Positions 51,460-59,628 of a stretch of 64,000 nt of DNA are shown piece by piece. The DNA comes from Mycobacterium sp. IS-1742. GTDB taxonomy: Bacteria > Actinomycetota > Actinomycetes > Mycobacteriales > Mycobacteriaceae. Under the pieces are notes generated by a model. The model was given only the letters and a program-made list of their open reading frames with translations, was not told where the DNA came from and did not search any database. A program made the position numbers and the translations under genes. Every line of letters starts with the position of its first letter. Position 1 is the stretch's first letter. The DNA lies in the NCBI RefSeq assembly GCF_001500125.1, contig NZ_LQIV01000034.1, positions 291,741 to 355,740 on the forward strand, read 5' to 3'.

Positions 51460-51825
51460 GTGAAGAGCATTGTGAAGCGTGCGTCCGCTGGTGCCGTCCT
51501 GGGTGGAGGGCTTCTCTTCTCCGCCGGTCTGGGTCTGGCCCAGGCTCAGCCCGACACGATCATCGGTGACGGCCTGGTGAACGTGGGCATCGGCGACGTG
51601 ACGATCCTCGAGGACGTCAACGTCGGTGTGGCCGCCAACGTCGTCGCGCAGATCTGCGATGTCGCGGACATCGGCAGCGTGAACGTGCTGGCGGAGGCCA
51701 CTGACAGCGGCACCGCTTCGGATTCCGTCTGCGCGATCGAGGGCGCGGGTCCGGTCACCGTGACGCAGAACGGCCCGGGTGGCTCCGAGCAGGCTCCGGG
51801 CGCCGCGAACCGGCCCCAGGGATAA
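51460..51825 (+). CDS. Small secreted protein of unknown function, paralogue B
   Basis: The 121-residue protein starts with GTG, preceded by GAAGGAG. The signal peptide (ASAGAVLGGGLLFSAGLGLA to AQA) is nearly identical to that of paralogue A. The mature part has VNVGIGDVTILEDVNVGVAA and two cysteines (QICDVA and SVCAIE), with a Pro/Gly-rich end. It is shorter than A because it lacks the long Pro/Ala tail. The protein and its regulatory surroundings are a duplication of A. Confidence 0.85.
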   Translation: MKSIVKRASAGAVLGGGLLFSAGLGLAQAQPDTIIGDGLVNVGIGDVTILEDVNVGVAANVVAQICDVADIGSVNVLAEATDSGTASDSVCAIEGAGPVTVTQNGPGGSEQAPGAANRPQG

Positions 51826-51837
51826 CCGACCCGACCG

Positions 51838-51870
51838 CACCGCCCGCATCCACCTCGGATGCGGGCGGTG
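51838..51870 (+). terminator. Terminator after paralogue B
   Basis: CACCGCCCGCATCC (51838-51851) and GGATGCGGGCGGTG (51857-51870) form a perfect 14-bp stem with a 5-base loop. It lies 12 bases after the stop and 50 bases before glmM. Confidence 0.75.
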
Positions 51871-51920
51871 TGGTGTCGGCGGTTGGCTCCGCGGCCGCCA
51901 TGTGTGAGAAGTTTGTCCGC

Positions 51921-53258
51921 ATGGCTCGACTGTTCGGCACCGACGGCGTGCGCGGGGTCGCCAACCGCGATCTCACCGCTGAGCTCGCCCTGGCGCTCGG
52001 CTCAGCGGCCGCCAGACGGCTGAGCTCCACCGGCCGACCGCGCCGCCGAGTCGCCGTGGTGGGCCGCGATCCCCGCGCCAGCGGCGAGATGCTGGAGGCG
52101 GCGGTGATCGCCGGGCTGACCAGCGAAGGCGTCGACGCCCTGCGCGTGGGGGTACTGCCCACCCCGGCGGTGGCCTACCTGACCAGTGCCTATGACGCCG
52201 ACTTCGGGGTCATGATCTCCGCCTCGCACAACCCGATGCCCGACAACGGAATCAAGATCTTCGGGCCCGGCGGGCACAAACTCGACGACGCGACCGAGGA
52301 CCGCATCGCAGAACTCGTGCAGCAGGGCCCGGGGGTGCGCCCGGTGGGTGCCGGGATCGGCCGCGTGGTCGACGCACCCGACGCCCTCGACCGCTACCTG
52401 CGCCACGTCGGCAAGGCCGTGACCACCCGCCTCGACGCGCTGACCGTCGTGGTCGACTGCGCCCACGGCGCCGCCTCGTTGGCCGCGCCGCTGGCCTACC
52501 GTGCGGCCGGCGCCAACGTGCTGACCATCAACGCCGATCCCGACGGCCTCAACATCAACGACGGCTGCGGATCCACACACATGGAGTCCCTGCAGTCGGC
52601 GGTCGTGTCCTACGGCGCCGATCTGGGCCTGGCCCACGACGGAGACGCCGACCGCTGCCTGGCCGTCGACGCCAACGGCCGCGTGATCGACGGCGACGCG
52701 ATCATGGTGGTCCTCGCGTTGGCCATGCGTGAGGCCGGTGAGTTGGCCTCCGACACGCTGGTCGCCACGGTGATGAGCAATCTCGGTCTGCATCTGGCGA
52801 TGCGCGAGGCGGGCATCGAGGTCCGCACCACGAGCGTCGGGGACCGCTACGTGCTCGAGGAACTTCGCGCCGGAAACTACGCGCTCGGCGGCGAGCAGTC
52901 CGGTCACATCGTCATGCCCTCGATGGGCACCACCGGTGACGGCATCCTGACCGGTCTGCGGTTGATGTCACGGATGGCGCAGACGCGCAGGTCGTTGGCG
53001 GCGCTGGCCGAACCGATGCAGACCCTGCCGCAGGTGCTGATCAACGTCCAGGTCGCGGACAAGGCGACCGTCGCCCAGGCGCCCTCGGTGCAGTCCGCGG
53101 TGGCCGAAGCGGAGGCGGCGCTCGGTGACACCGGGCGAATCCTGTTGCGGCCCTCGGGCACCGAACAGGTGGTCCGGGTGATGGTCGAGGCGGCCGACGA
53201 GGACACGGCCCGGCAGTTGGCCGTCCGGGTGGCCGAATCGGTGAGCGAACAGCGCTGA
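51921..53258 (+). CDS. glmM: Phosphoglucosamine mutase
   Basis: The 445-residue enzyme (MARLFGTDGVRGVANRDLT) has the phosphoserine loop VMISASHNPMPDNGIK (Ser102), the metal loop LAHDGDADRCL, the sugar loop LGGEQSGHIV and the phosphate loop LLRPSGTEQVVRVM. It converts glucosamine-6-phosphate to glucosamine-1-phosphate for UDP-GlcNAc and peptidoglycan. The glmS gene that makes its substrate lies 3.6 kb downstream, as in M. tuberculosis (mrsA and glmS). Confidence 0.97.
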   Translation: MARLFGTDGVRGVANRDLTAELALALGSAAARRLSSTGRPRRRVAVVGRDPRASGEMLEAAVIAGLTSEGVDALRVGVLPTPAVAYLTSAYDADFGVMISASHNPMPDNGIKIFGPGGHKLDDATEDRIAELVQQGPGVRPVGAGIGRVVDAPDALDRYLRHVGKAVTTRLDALTVVVDCAHGAASLAAPLAYRAAGANVLTINADPDGLNINDGCGSTHMESLQSAVVSYGADLGLAHDGDADRCLAVDANGRVIDGDAIMVVLALAMREAGELASDTLVATVMSNLGLHLAMREAGIEVRTTSVGDRYVLEELRAGNYALGGEQSGHIVMPSMGTTGDGILTGLRLMSRMAQTRRSLAALAEPMQTLPQVLINVQVADKATVAQAPSVQSAVAEAEAALGDTGRILLRPSGTEQVVRVMVEAADEDTARQLAVRVAESVSEQR

Positions 53259-53301
53259 CACCTGGGGAACCGGCGTGGCCCGGGCGGCGTCTTAACCTGA
53301 C

Positions 53302-53607
53302 ATGGGAGCAGTTCGGGCCGCCCGCGTCGACGGTGCGGCACTCGTCAGCATCGCCACGCAGTTCGACAGCGTGGCGGACATCGTCGATTCCGTTGTCCGT
53401 AAGCATCTTTCGGCGTTGTCGTTCGACGGCTCGGCCGCCGGCCGGGACCATGCCGCACACGGCGAGGCGCTGCGCGCCGCGGTCGACGACGTCGTCGTGG
53501 CGCTGCACGGGTGGGCACGTTCGGCGTCCGGTATCGCCGCGGAGTTGCGCGCCTCGGCCGTCCGGTACGCCCAGGTCGACGCCGACGCGGCAGCCCGGGT
53601 GCGGTGA
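53302..53607 (+). CDS. Rv3440c-like small helical protein, WXG100-like
   Basis: The 101-residue, Ala-rich helical protein has two long helices (VSIATQFDSVADIVDSVVRK and GEALRAAVDDVVVALHGWAR) like ESX substrates, with Trp in LHGWARSASG at the place of the turn or just after it. It lacks a clean W-x-G. The equivalent M. tuberculosis gene Rv3440c lies between mrsA and Rv3439c. It ends 3 bases before the next gene, so the two are an operon and perhaps a secreted pair with ESX-4 or another ESX system; that link is inference. Confidence 0.8.
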   Translation: MGAVRAARVDGAALVSIATQFDSVADIVDSVVRKHLSALSFDGSAAGRDHAAHGEALRAAVDDVVVALHGWARSASGIAAELRASAVRYAQVDADAAARVR

Positions 53608-53610
53608 GCC

Positions 53611-54885
53611 GTGGCGGGCACCTTCGACGTGGCGGGCCGGCTGGCGGAAGGACGCCCTGCCGTCGACGACTTCGCGCGGTACGCCTCGGCCTGCCAGGCG
53701 CTCGGCACCTGCGGTCACGGCCTGACCGACCGCGTGGAGCATGCCTACGCCAGCGAGGCGGGGCTCGACCTGCACGCGCTCGACGCCGATCACGCCACAC
53801 TTCGCGCGGCGGTGGGCGCGGTGCGCGACGCGCAGGAGTTACAGGACGCTCAGGTGGAAGCGCTGGGTGCGGCGTGGACGGGGGCCGGCGCGGATGCGGC
53901 CGCCGAGCTCCTGCGCCGGCACAGCGCGGCGTCGGCGCGGGCGGTCACGGCGCTGTCCGCGGCGGCCGAACAGGTGGGGGCGCTGCGCGACGAGCTCTGG
54001 CGGATCGTCGACGCCAAGGTCGCGGTGGCGGAGGAGGTCGACGCGAGAATTGATGGGGTGCGCGGTGAGTGGCGGGCGGCTGCGGAGACCGTCACCACCG
54101 GGTCAGGTGACCGGGCCGCAGCCAGCGAACTGGTCGACGCCCACATAGCACCGTTCGTCGAACACGACGTGCGCGCGGAGTGGGTGGCGGCAATGGAGGC
54201 GGCCAGTGCGGCGATCACCCGGTGCTTCGATTCCGCCACCGCCGCGGTGAGAAGTGAAGCGGCGCCCGGTTTCCCGGAGCCCACCCAGTCGTGGGCATCC
54301 GCTCCCGCCGCCGCGCCGTGGGCACCGCCGGCGGCCGCCCTCCCGCCGATGACCGAACCCGCGGCCGCGATGCCGACCCCGCCGATACCGTCGGCCGGCG
54401 CGCTACCCGATGTCGGCTCGGGCCTCCCGGGTGTGTCGGGCATGTCCGAGATCGGCGGTCTCGGCCAACAGCTCGGCGAGATGATCGGCGGACTGATGCC
54501 GTCGATCGGCGATGCGCTCGGTGACGTCACAGAGCCCGGCCTCGACGATCCGCTCGAACTCGAGGAGCCCGAGGACCTCGAAGACACCGACGGCGAAGAG
54601 GCCGCGGACGACGAGGCCAAGGACGAGGAGACGGAGGAGCAGGAGGACATCCCGGAGCCCGAACCTGAGCCCGAACCTGAACCCGAGCCCGAACCTGAAT
54701 CCGACGAGGAGGAGGCTGCGGTGCAGGAGCCGGGCTCCGTCATCGCCGACGAGCCCGTTCCCGAGCAGCCCACCCCGACCCCGGCTCCGGCTCCGGCCGC
54801 GCCGGTGGCCGCACCGGCACCCCCGGCCGAGCCGGCCACGCCCTGTGAGATCGCCGCCGACGAGGTTCCCCAGGTGGGCGAGTGA
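53611..54885 (+). CDS. Rv3439c-like protein: helical N-terminal domain, acidic Glu-Pro repeat tail
   Basis: The 424-residue protein starts with GTG three bases after its neighbour. The first 220 residues are Ala-rich helices that include a WTG turn (LGAAWTGAGADAAAELLRRH), as in large ESX-related proteins. The middle is Pro/Ala-rich with Gly-rich LGQQLGEMIGGLMPSIGDAL. The tail (from about 310) is strongly acidic with seven Glu-Pro repeats, then Pro/Ala-rich with a single Cys near the end. No signal peptide or membrane helix is seen. It is probably exported through type VII secretion, by inference from context and fold. Confidence 0.8.
   Translation: MAGTFDVAGRLAEGRPAVDDFARYASACQALGTCGHGLTDRVEHAYASEAGLDLHALDADHATLRAAVGAVRDAQELQDAQVEALGAAWTGAGADAAAELLRRHSAASARAVTALSAAAEQVGALRDELWRIVDAKVAVAEEVDARIDGVRGEWRAAAETVTTGSGDRAAASELVDAHIAPFVEHDVRAEWVAAMEAASAAITRCFDSATAAVRSEAAPGFPEPTQSWASAPAAAPWAPPAAALPPMTEPAAAMPTPPIPSAGALPDVGSGLPGVSGMSEIGGLGQQLGEMIGGLMPSIGDALGDVTEPGLDDPLELEEPEDLEDTDGEEAADDEAKDEETEEQEDIPEPEPEPEPEPEPEPESDEEEAAVQEPGSVIADEPVPEQPTPTPAPAPAAPVAAPAPPAEPATPCEIAADEVPQVGE
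54652..54699 (+). repeat. Glu-Pro coding repeat
   Basis: Seven consecutive GAR-CCY hexanucleotide units (54655-54696), alternating GAGCCC and GAACCT, encode a Pro-Glu run in the Rv3439c-like protein. Such a tract is prone to change in copy number between strains. Confidence 0.9.
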
Positions 54886-54906
54886 GGCCGATGGGGACGG
54901 CCGAGC

Positions 54907-55956
54907 TCAGGGCAGCAGCGCCTGCAGCTCTTCCACGTAGCGCACGGATTCGCCGCGGTCGGCCGTCACCGGCTGCAGCAGCAGGGTGGTGGCGCCGCCC
55001 TCGGCGAACGCGGCCAGCCGCTCCTGGACGAAGCCCCTCGGCCCGATCAGCGACACCGAGCGGACCAGCTCGTCGGGCACCGCGGCGATCGCCTCCGCCT
55101 TCCTACCCGACAGGTACAGATCCTGGATCCGGTCGGCCACCTCGCCGAACCCGTAGCGCGTCGCGAGGTTGTGGTAGAAGTTCTTGCCGCGCGCACCCAT
55201 ACCGCCGATGTACAGCGCCAATTGGGGTTTCACCCACTCCAGCCGGTCGTCGACGTCGTCGCCGATCGCCAGCGCCGCACTCACCATCACGTCGAGCGGC
55301 CCGAGCTCCGGGTCGCGTTTGGCGAAGCCCGCGCGCAGGGCGTCACCCCACACCGCGTCCGCCTTCTCGGGGTAGAAGAACACCGGCTGCCACCCCTCGG
55401 CGATCTCGGCGGTCAGCTCGACGTTCTTCGGCCCGAGCGCGGCGATGGTGATCGGAATGCGTTCGCGCACCGGATGATTGATCAGATGCAGCGGTTTCCC
55501 GAGACCGCTGCCACGGTCGGCGGGCAACGGGATCTGATAGTAACGGCCGTCGAACTCGACCTTTTCGCGGCGCCACACCTTGCGGCAGATCTCCACCACC
55601 TCGCGGGTGCGGCCCAGCGGCGCGTCGAACGGGACGCCGTGGAACCCCTCCATCACCTGCGGACCGGACGTGCCGATGCCCAGCCGGAACCGGCCGTCGG
55701 AGACGTAATCCAGCCCAGCCGCGGTCATCGCCAGCAGCGACGGGGTCCGCACGTAGATCGGCACCACCCCGGAGCCGAGTTCGATGCGCGTGGTCTTGGC
55801 TGCCAGGTAGCCCAGCTGGCTGATCGCGTCGAACGAGTAGGCCTCCGCCACCAGGGCGAGGTCGACCCCCACCTTCTCGAGTTCGACCACGTCTTCGACG
55901 GCCTCACGGAAGCCGCCCGCATAACTCAAGAAGATGCCAGTGCGCAGAGAGGACAT
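54907..55956 (-). CDS. LLM-class F420-dependent oxidoreductase (Rv3520c-like)
   Basis: The 349-residue luciferase-like protein resembles the Rv3520c group (LRTGIFLSYAGGFREAVEDV, AKTTRIELGSGVVPIYVRTP, RLGIGTSGPQVMEGFHGVPF, FYHNLATRYGFGE). F420 use is inferred from the group. ATG at 55956 follows GTGTATAACGCTTCC with no strong ribosome binding site; a start at 55971 is less likely. A large palindrome begins 11 bases upstream of the ATG. The substrate is unknown. Confidence 0.88.
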   Translation of the reverse strand: MSSLRTGIFLSYAGGFREAVEDVVELEKVGVDLALVAEAYSFDAISQLGYLAAKTTRIELGSGVVPIYVRTPSLLAMTAAGLDYVSDGRFRLGIGTSGPQVMEGFHGVPFDAPLGRTREVVEICRKVWRREKVEFDGRYYQIPLPADRGSGLGKPLHLINHPVRERIPITIAALGPKNVELTAEIAEGWQPVFFYPEKADAVWGDALRAGFAKRDPELGPLDVMVSAALAIGDDVDDRLEWVKPQLALYIGGMGARGKNFYHNLATRYGFGEVADRIQDLYLSGRKAEAIAAVPDELVRSVSLIGPRGFVQERLAAFAEGGATTLLLQPVTADRGESVRYVEELQALLP

Positions 55957-55966
55957 GGAAGCGTTA

Positions 55967-55992
55967 TACACCCAACCGGTTGGTTGGGTGTA
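55967..55992. promoter_or_regulatory. Nested palindromic operator upstream of the F420-type oxidoreductase
   Basis: Arms TACACCCAACC (55967-55977) and GGTTGGGTGTA (55982-55992) are a perfect 11-bp inverted repeat with a 4-bp spacer. Inside, CCAACCGGTTGG (55972-55983) is a second perfect palindrome with a centre two bases away. The form suits a TetR-family repressor. No TetR gene is close by. Confidence 0.65.
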
Positions 55993-55993
55993 A

Positions 55994-56857
55994 TCACGGC
56001 TTGAGCAATGCGACGACCTTGTTCTCCAGATCGACCGGATCGTCGGAATGCGGATCCATCAGGTCGGTCTTGGGGAGCACCGCCTCGGGATCGCTGAAGT
56101 CGCGGTACGCCTTGTCACCGGTCAACTCGTGCAACAGGTACCCGGTGAGCAGCGCGCGCACGATCTTCTGCGTGCCCTTGTCCTCGCCGGGCAGTTTCAT
56201 CACCCGCGCCAACCGGCGGCCCTCCACCAGGCCGCCGGCGGTCACCTTGTGCACCGCGCGCAACGTCGCCGGCTTCCAGGCGCGCGCCAACTCGACCGCA
56301 TTCGACCGCAGCGACATCGGATCGCCCGGGTCGGCCAGGATCAGCCCCGGCAGCTCCAGCGATGCCGCCGGTTGCTCGGCAGGGGGCCGCGACACGGTCG
56401 GGAAGAGCGCGGCGACCGCCTTCAGCCGTCCCGGCATCCCCGCGGCGGTGAACACCGCCGCCGATCCGCCGAACCCGTGCCCGGCGACGGCCAGCTTCGT
56501 CGGGTGCACGCTGATCTTGCCGGGTCCGAGCCGCACACCGGCGATGATGTCCAGGGTGGTGCCCAGGTCGAAGGCCAGGTTCAGAACCGACGGCGCGATA
56601 CCGGTCTCGGTGTCCGGAGCGGCGGCGACGATGCCCCACGACGCGAGGTGTTCGAGCGTGCCGCTGTAACGCATGCCACTGGCCAGCCAGTCGTGACCGA
56701 ACGCCACACCGGGCAGGTTCAGCCCCGACTCGGGGGTGTACACCACGCCGGATAGACCGGCGAAGGCCAGGTCACCGCGCAGAACGCGATGCGGGCCGCG
56801 GCGGGTCAAAGCCTTGAACAGCTTCTTTGTGCTGGCCACCTGACGACCGTAGCTCAC
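55994..56857 (-). CDS. Alpha/beta-hydrolase-like protein lacking the nucleophile serine (Rv3438-like)
   Basis: The 287-residue protein has a dienelactone-hydrolase-like fold: FAGLSGVVYTPESG, GVAFGHDWLASGMRY, WGIVAAAPDTETG and the elbow LAVAGHGFGGSAAV. At the elbow the G-x-S-x-G serine is replaced by Gly (GHGFG), while the later Asp (LILADPGDPM) remains. It is therefore unlikely to be a normal serine hydrolase. It lies between Rv3439c-like and glmS, as Rv3438 does. GTG at 56857 has GGGGGAC at proper distance; GTG at 56836 is another option. Its role is unknown. Confidence 0.8.
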   Translation of the reverse strand: MSYGRQVASTKKLFKALTRRGPHRVLRGDLAFAGLSGVVYTPESGLNLPGVAFGHDWLASGMRYSGTLEHLASWGIVAAAPDTETGIAPSVLNLAFDLGTTLDIIAGVRLGPGKISVHPTKLAVAGHGFGGSAAVFTAAGMPGRLKAVAALFPTVSRPPAEQPAASLELPGLILADPGDPMSLRSNAVELARAWKPATLRAVHKVTAGGLVEGRRLARVMKLPGEDKGTQKIVRALLTGYLLHELTGDKAYRDFSDPEAVLPKTDLMDPHSDDPVDLENKVVALLKP

Positions 56858-56894
56858 CGTCCCCCGTGAGGCTCTTGCACTACCCTGGTTCTCT

Positions 56895-58760
56895 ATGTGT
56901 GGAATCGTCGGCTACGTCGGGCATCGTCCTGCCTGCGCCATCGTGGTCGATGCGTTGCACCGGATGGAGTACCGCGGGTACGACTCGGCAGGCATCGCGC
57001 TACTCGACGGACAGGGCGGGATGACGGTGCACCGGCGGGCGGGCCGGCTGGCCAATCTCGGCGAGGTTCTCGAATGTTCCGCGCCGGAGACGCTGGCCGG
57101 CTGCAGCGGACTCGGGCACACGCGGTGGGCGACGCACGGTCGGCCCACCGACCGCAACGCGCACCCGCACCGCGACTCGGACGGCAAGATCGTCGTCGTT
57201 CACAACGGCATCATCGAGAACTACGCCCCGCTGCGCGGTGAGCTCGAGGCCGAGGGCGTCGAGTTCGCCAGCGACACCGACACCGAGGTCGCCGTCCACC
57301 TGGTCGGCCGTCAGTACCGCTACGGCGAGACCGCGGGTGATTTTCCGGCGTCGGTGCTGGCCGTGCTGCGCCGGCTGGAGGGGCATTTCACGCTGGTGTT
57401 CGCCAACGCCGACGAACCGGGCACGATCGTCGCGGCCCGCCGCTCGACGCCGCTGGTGCTCGGGATCGGCGACGGCGAGATGTTCGTCAGCTCCGACGTC
57501 GCGGCGTTCATCGAGCACACCCGCCACGCGGTGGAGTTGGGGCAGGACCAGGCCGTCGTGGTCACCGCGGACGGCTACACGGTCAGCGACTTCCACGGCA
57601 ACACCGACGTGGACTTTCGAGAGTTCCACATCGACTGGGACCTGTCGGCCGCCGAGAAGGGCGGCTACGAGTACTTCATGCTCAAGGAGATCGCCGAGCA
57701 GCCCGCGGCGGTGTCCGACACACTGCTCGGCCACTTCGTCGACGGTCGCATCGTGCTCGACGAGCAGCGCCTGAGCGATCAGGAACTGCGCGACATCGAC
57801 AAGGTGTTCGTGGTGGCCTGCGGAACGGCGTACCACTCCGGGCTGCTGGCCAAGTACGCGATCGAACACTGGACGCGGCTGCCCGTCGAGGCCGAACTCG
57901 CCAGCGAGTTCCGCTATCGGGACCCGGTGCTCGATCGCAGCACCCTGGTGGTCGCCATCTCCCAGTCCGGTGAGACCGCCGACACCCTCGAAGCGGTGCG
58001 GCATGCCAAGAAGCAGAAGGCCAAGGTGCTGGCGATCTGCAACACCAACGGCAGCCAGATCCCGCGCGAAGCGGATGCGGTGCTCTACACCCGTGCCGGA
58101 CCGGAGATCGGCGTCGCGGCGACCAAGACGTTCCTCGCGCAGATCGCCGCCAACTATCTCGTCGGCCTGGCGCTGGCCCAGGCGCGCGGCACCAAGTACC
58201 CCGACGAGGTCTCACGGGAGTACCGCGAACTCGAGGCCATGCCCGGCCTGGTCGCTCAGGTGCTCAAACAGCTCAACCCGATCGTGGAACTCGCGCGGCG
58301 CTTCGCCGAGAAGCCGACGATCCTGTTCCTCGGTCGTCACGTCGGCTATCCGGTGGCGCTCGAGGGCGCGCTCAAGCTCAAGGAACTGGCGTACATGCAC
58401 GCCGAGGGCTTCGCCGCCGGCGAGCTCAAACACGGTCCGATCGCGCTGATCGACGAGGACCTTCCGGTGATCGTGGTGATGCCGTCGCCCAAGGGGGCGT
58501 CGATGCTGCACGCGAAGCTGCTGTCGAACATCCGGGAGATCCAGGCCCGCGGCGCGGTCACCATCGTGATCGCCGAGGAGGGCGACGACACCGTCCGGCC
58601 ATTCGCGGACTACATCTTCGAGATCCCGGCCACCACAACGCTTTTCCAGCCGTTGCTCTCGACGATCCCGCTTCAGGTCTTCGCCGCCGAGGTCGCCCGG
58701 GCCCGCGGCTACGACGTCGACAAGCCGCGTAACCTGGCGAAGTCCGTCACCGTCGAATAG
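56895..58760 (+). CDS. glmS: Glutamine-fructose-6-phosphate aminotransferase
   Basis: The 621-residue enzyme has the N-terminal nucleophile Cys2 (MCGIVGYVG) of a class II glutamine amidotransferase (GHTRWATHGRPTDRNAHPH) and two SIS sugar-isomerase domains (VVACGTAYHSGLLAKY, AISQSGETADTLEA), ending KPRNLAKSVTVE. It makes glucosamine-6-phosphate, feeding GlmM. It diverges from the Rv3438-like gene across 37 bp, so the promoters must overlap. Confidence 0.98.
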   Translation: MCGIVGYVGHRPACAIVVDALHRMEYRGYDSAGIALLDGQGGMTVHRRAGRLANLGEVLECSAPETLAGCSGLGHTRWATHGRPTDRNAHPHRDSDGKIVVVHNGIIENYAPLRGELEAEGVEFASDTDTEVAVHLVGRQYRYGETAGDFPASVLAVLRRLEGHFTLVFANADEPGTIVAARRSTPLVLGIGDGEMFVSSDVAAFIEHTRHAVELGQDQAVVVTADGYTVSDFHGNTDVDFREFHIDWDLSAAEKGGYEYFMLKEIAEQPAAVSDTLLGHFVDGRIVLDEQRLSDQELRDIDKVFVVACGTAYHSGLLAKYAIEHWTRLPVEAELASEFRYRDPVLDRSTLVVAISQSGETADTLEAVRHAKKQKAKVLAICNTNGSQIPREADAVLYTRAGPEIGVAATKTFLAQIAANYLVGLALAQARGTKYPDEVSREYRELEAMPGLVAQVLKQLNPIVELARRFAEKPTILFLGRHVGYPVALEGALKLKELAYMHAEGFAAGELKHGPIALIDEDLPVIVVMPSPKGASMLHAKLLSNIREIQARGAVTIVIAEEGDDTVRPFADYIFEIPATTTLFQPLLSTIPLQVFAAEVARARGYDVDKPRNLAKSVTVE

Positions 58761-58778
58761 CGCCGGGGGCGTCGACGC

Positions 58779-59213
58779 CTAGCTGGGCAACAGCGCGGCG
58801 AGCTGATCGAAGGTGAGCGCCCATCCGCTGCGGAAGTTCTCGAATTCCGTCGGCGGGAGCAACGAGTGCTCGATCGACATCAGCGTCTCGTCGTTGTCGG
58901 CGGGAGCGAAGGTGACCTCGACGATGCTGACCGTCGTGGGGTCGGGCCAGTCCGAGTTGCTCCATGTGAAGCGCAGGAGGCGTGGCCGGTCGATCTCGAG
59001 GAACTGCCCGGTGATCAGCAGCGGGACGCCCACGTTGTCGACGTCGAAGAGGACCCGCCCCCCGACGCGGGGCTCGAGGTGCACGTCGACGACGCGGGTC
59101 GGATGTGGGCACATCCATTCCTTGAGCGATTCCGGGTCGAGCCACTCGTCGAACACCTCGTCCGGGGGCGCGGGCATCAGGCGCTGCACACGGACCGTCG
59201 GCGCCTCGGTCAT
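58779..59213 (-). CDS. SRPBCC/AHSA1-domain protein
   Basis: The 144-residue protein has the AHSA1 pattern: VQRLMPAPPDEVFDEWLDPE at the start, EPRVGGRVLFDV, ITGQFLEIDRPRLLRFTWSN, and a C-terminal helix GWALTFDQLAALL. Such proteins are nearly always paired with an ArsR regulator, as here: its ATG overlaps the ArsR stop. The ATG at 59213 aligns the fold with its start; the open frame runs further upstream inside the ArsR gene. The ligand is unknown. Confidence 0.88.
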   Translation of the reverse strand: MTEAPTVRVQRLMPAPPDEVFDEWLDPESLKEWMCPHPTRVVDVHLEPRVGGRVLFDVDNVGVPLLITGQFLEIDRPRLLRFTWSNSDWPDPTTVSIVEVTFAPADNDETLMSIEHSLLPPTEFENFRSGWALTFDQLAALLPS

Positions 59214-59542
59214 CTCGCCCGCCGCTTCCGGGACAGCCGGGCCGCCAGGGCGTCGGCGCGGGCGGACCAGAACTCGGTCTGCTCGTCCATCCACTGGGCG
59301 GCGCCGGTGAGACCGTCTGGCCGCAGCGACAACCAGTGTTCGCGGCCGCGCACCTCGCGGGTGACCAGACCGGCCGATTCGAGCACCCCGATGTGGCGGG
59401 ATACGCCGGCGAAGGTCATGGGCAGCGGAGCGGCCAGATCGGTGATGCGCGCGTCACCGCGGCGCAGGGTCTCCAGGAGTCGTCGTCGCGTCGGATCAGC
59501 GAGCGCGGCGTACGCGCGATCCAGCACCTGATCTTCAACCAC
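59210..59542 (-). CDS. ArsR-family transcriptional regulator
   Basis: The 110-residue winged-helix protein has LADPTRRRLLETLRRGDARI, the recognition helix PMTFAGVSRHIGVLESAGLV and the wing REVRGREHWLSL. The metal-binding ELCVCDL-type box is absent (ITDLAAPLP), so it is not a metal sensor. It starts with GTG and belongs to the ArsR/SRPBCC pairs. It diverges from the DUF899 gene across 86 bp and may control both. Confidence 0.9.
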   Translation of the reverse strand: MVEDQVLDRAYAALADPTRRRLLETLRRGDARITDLAAPLPMTFAGVSRHIGVLESAGLVTREVRGREHWLSLRPDGLTGAAQWMDEQTEFWSARADALAARLSRKRRAR

Positions 59543-59628
59543 ATTGTTGACTATAGCGGGACTCGTGTGGTGTGCTGACCGAAAAGACGTTCAACGGTTT
59601 TGTTTAATGTTTGTCGAAGGGAGAGGTG

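Noticed and set aside
54652..54702. Short tandem repeat considered as a CRISPR or mobile-element feature.
   Set aside because: The units are six bases without spacers and encode a Glu-Pro run in frame.
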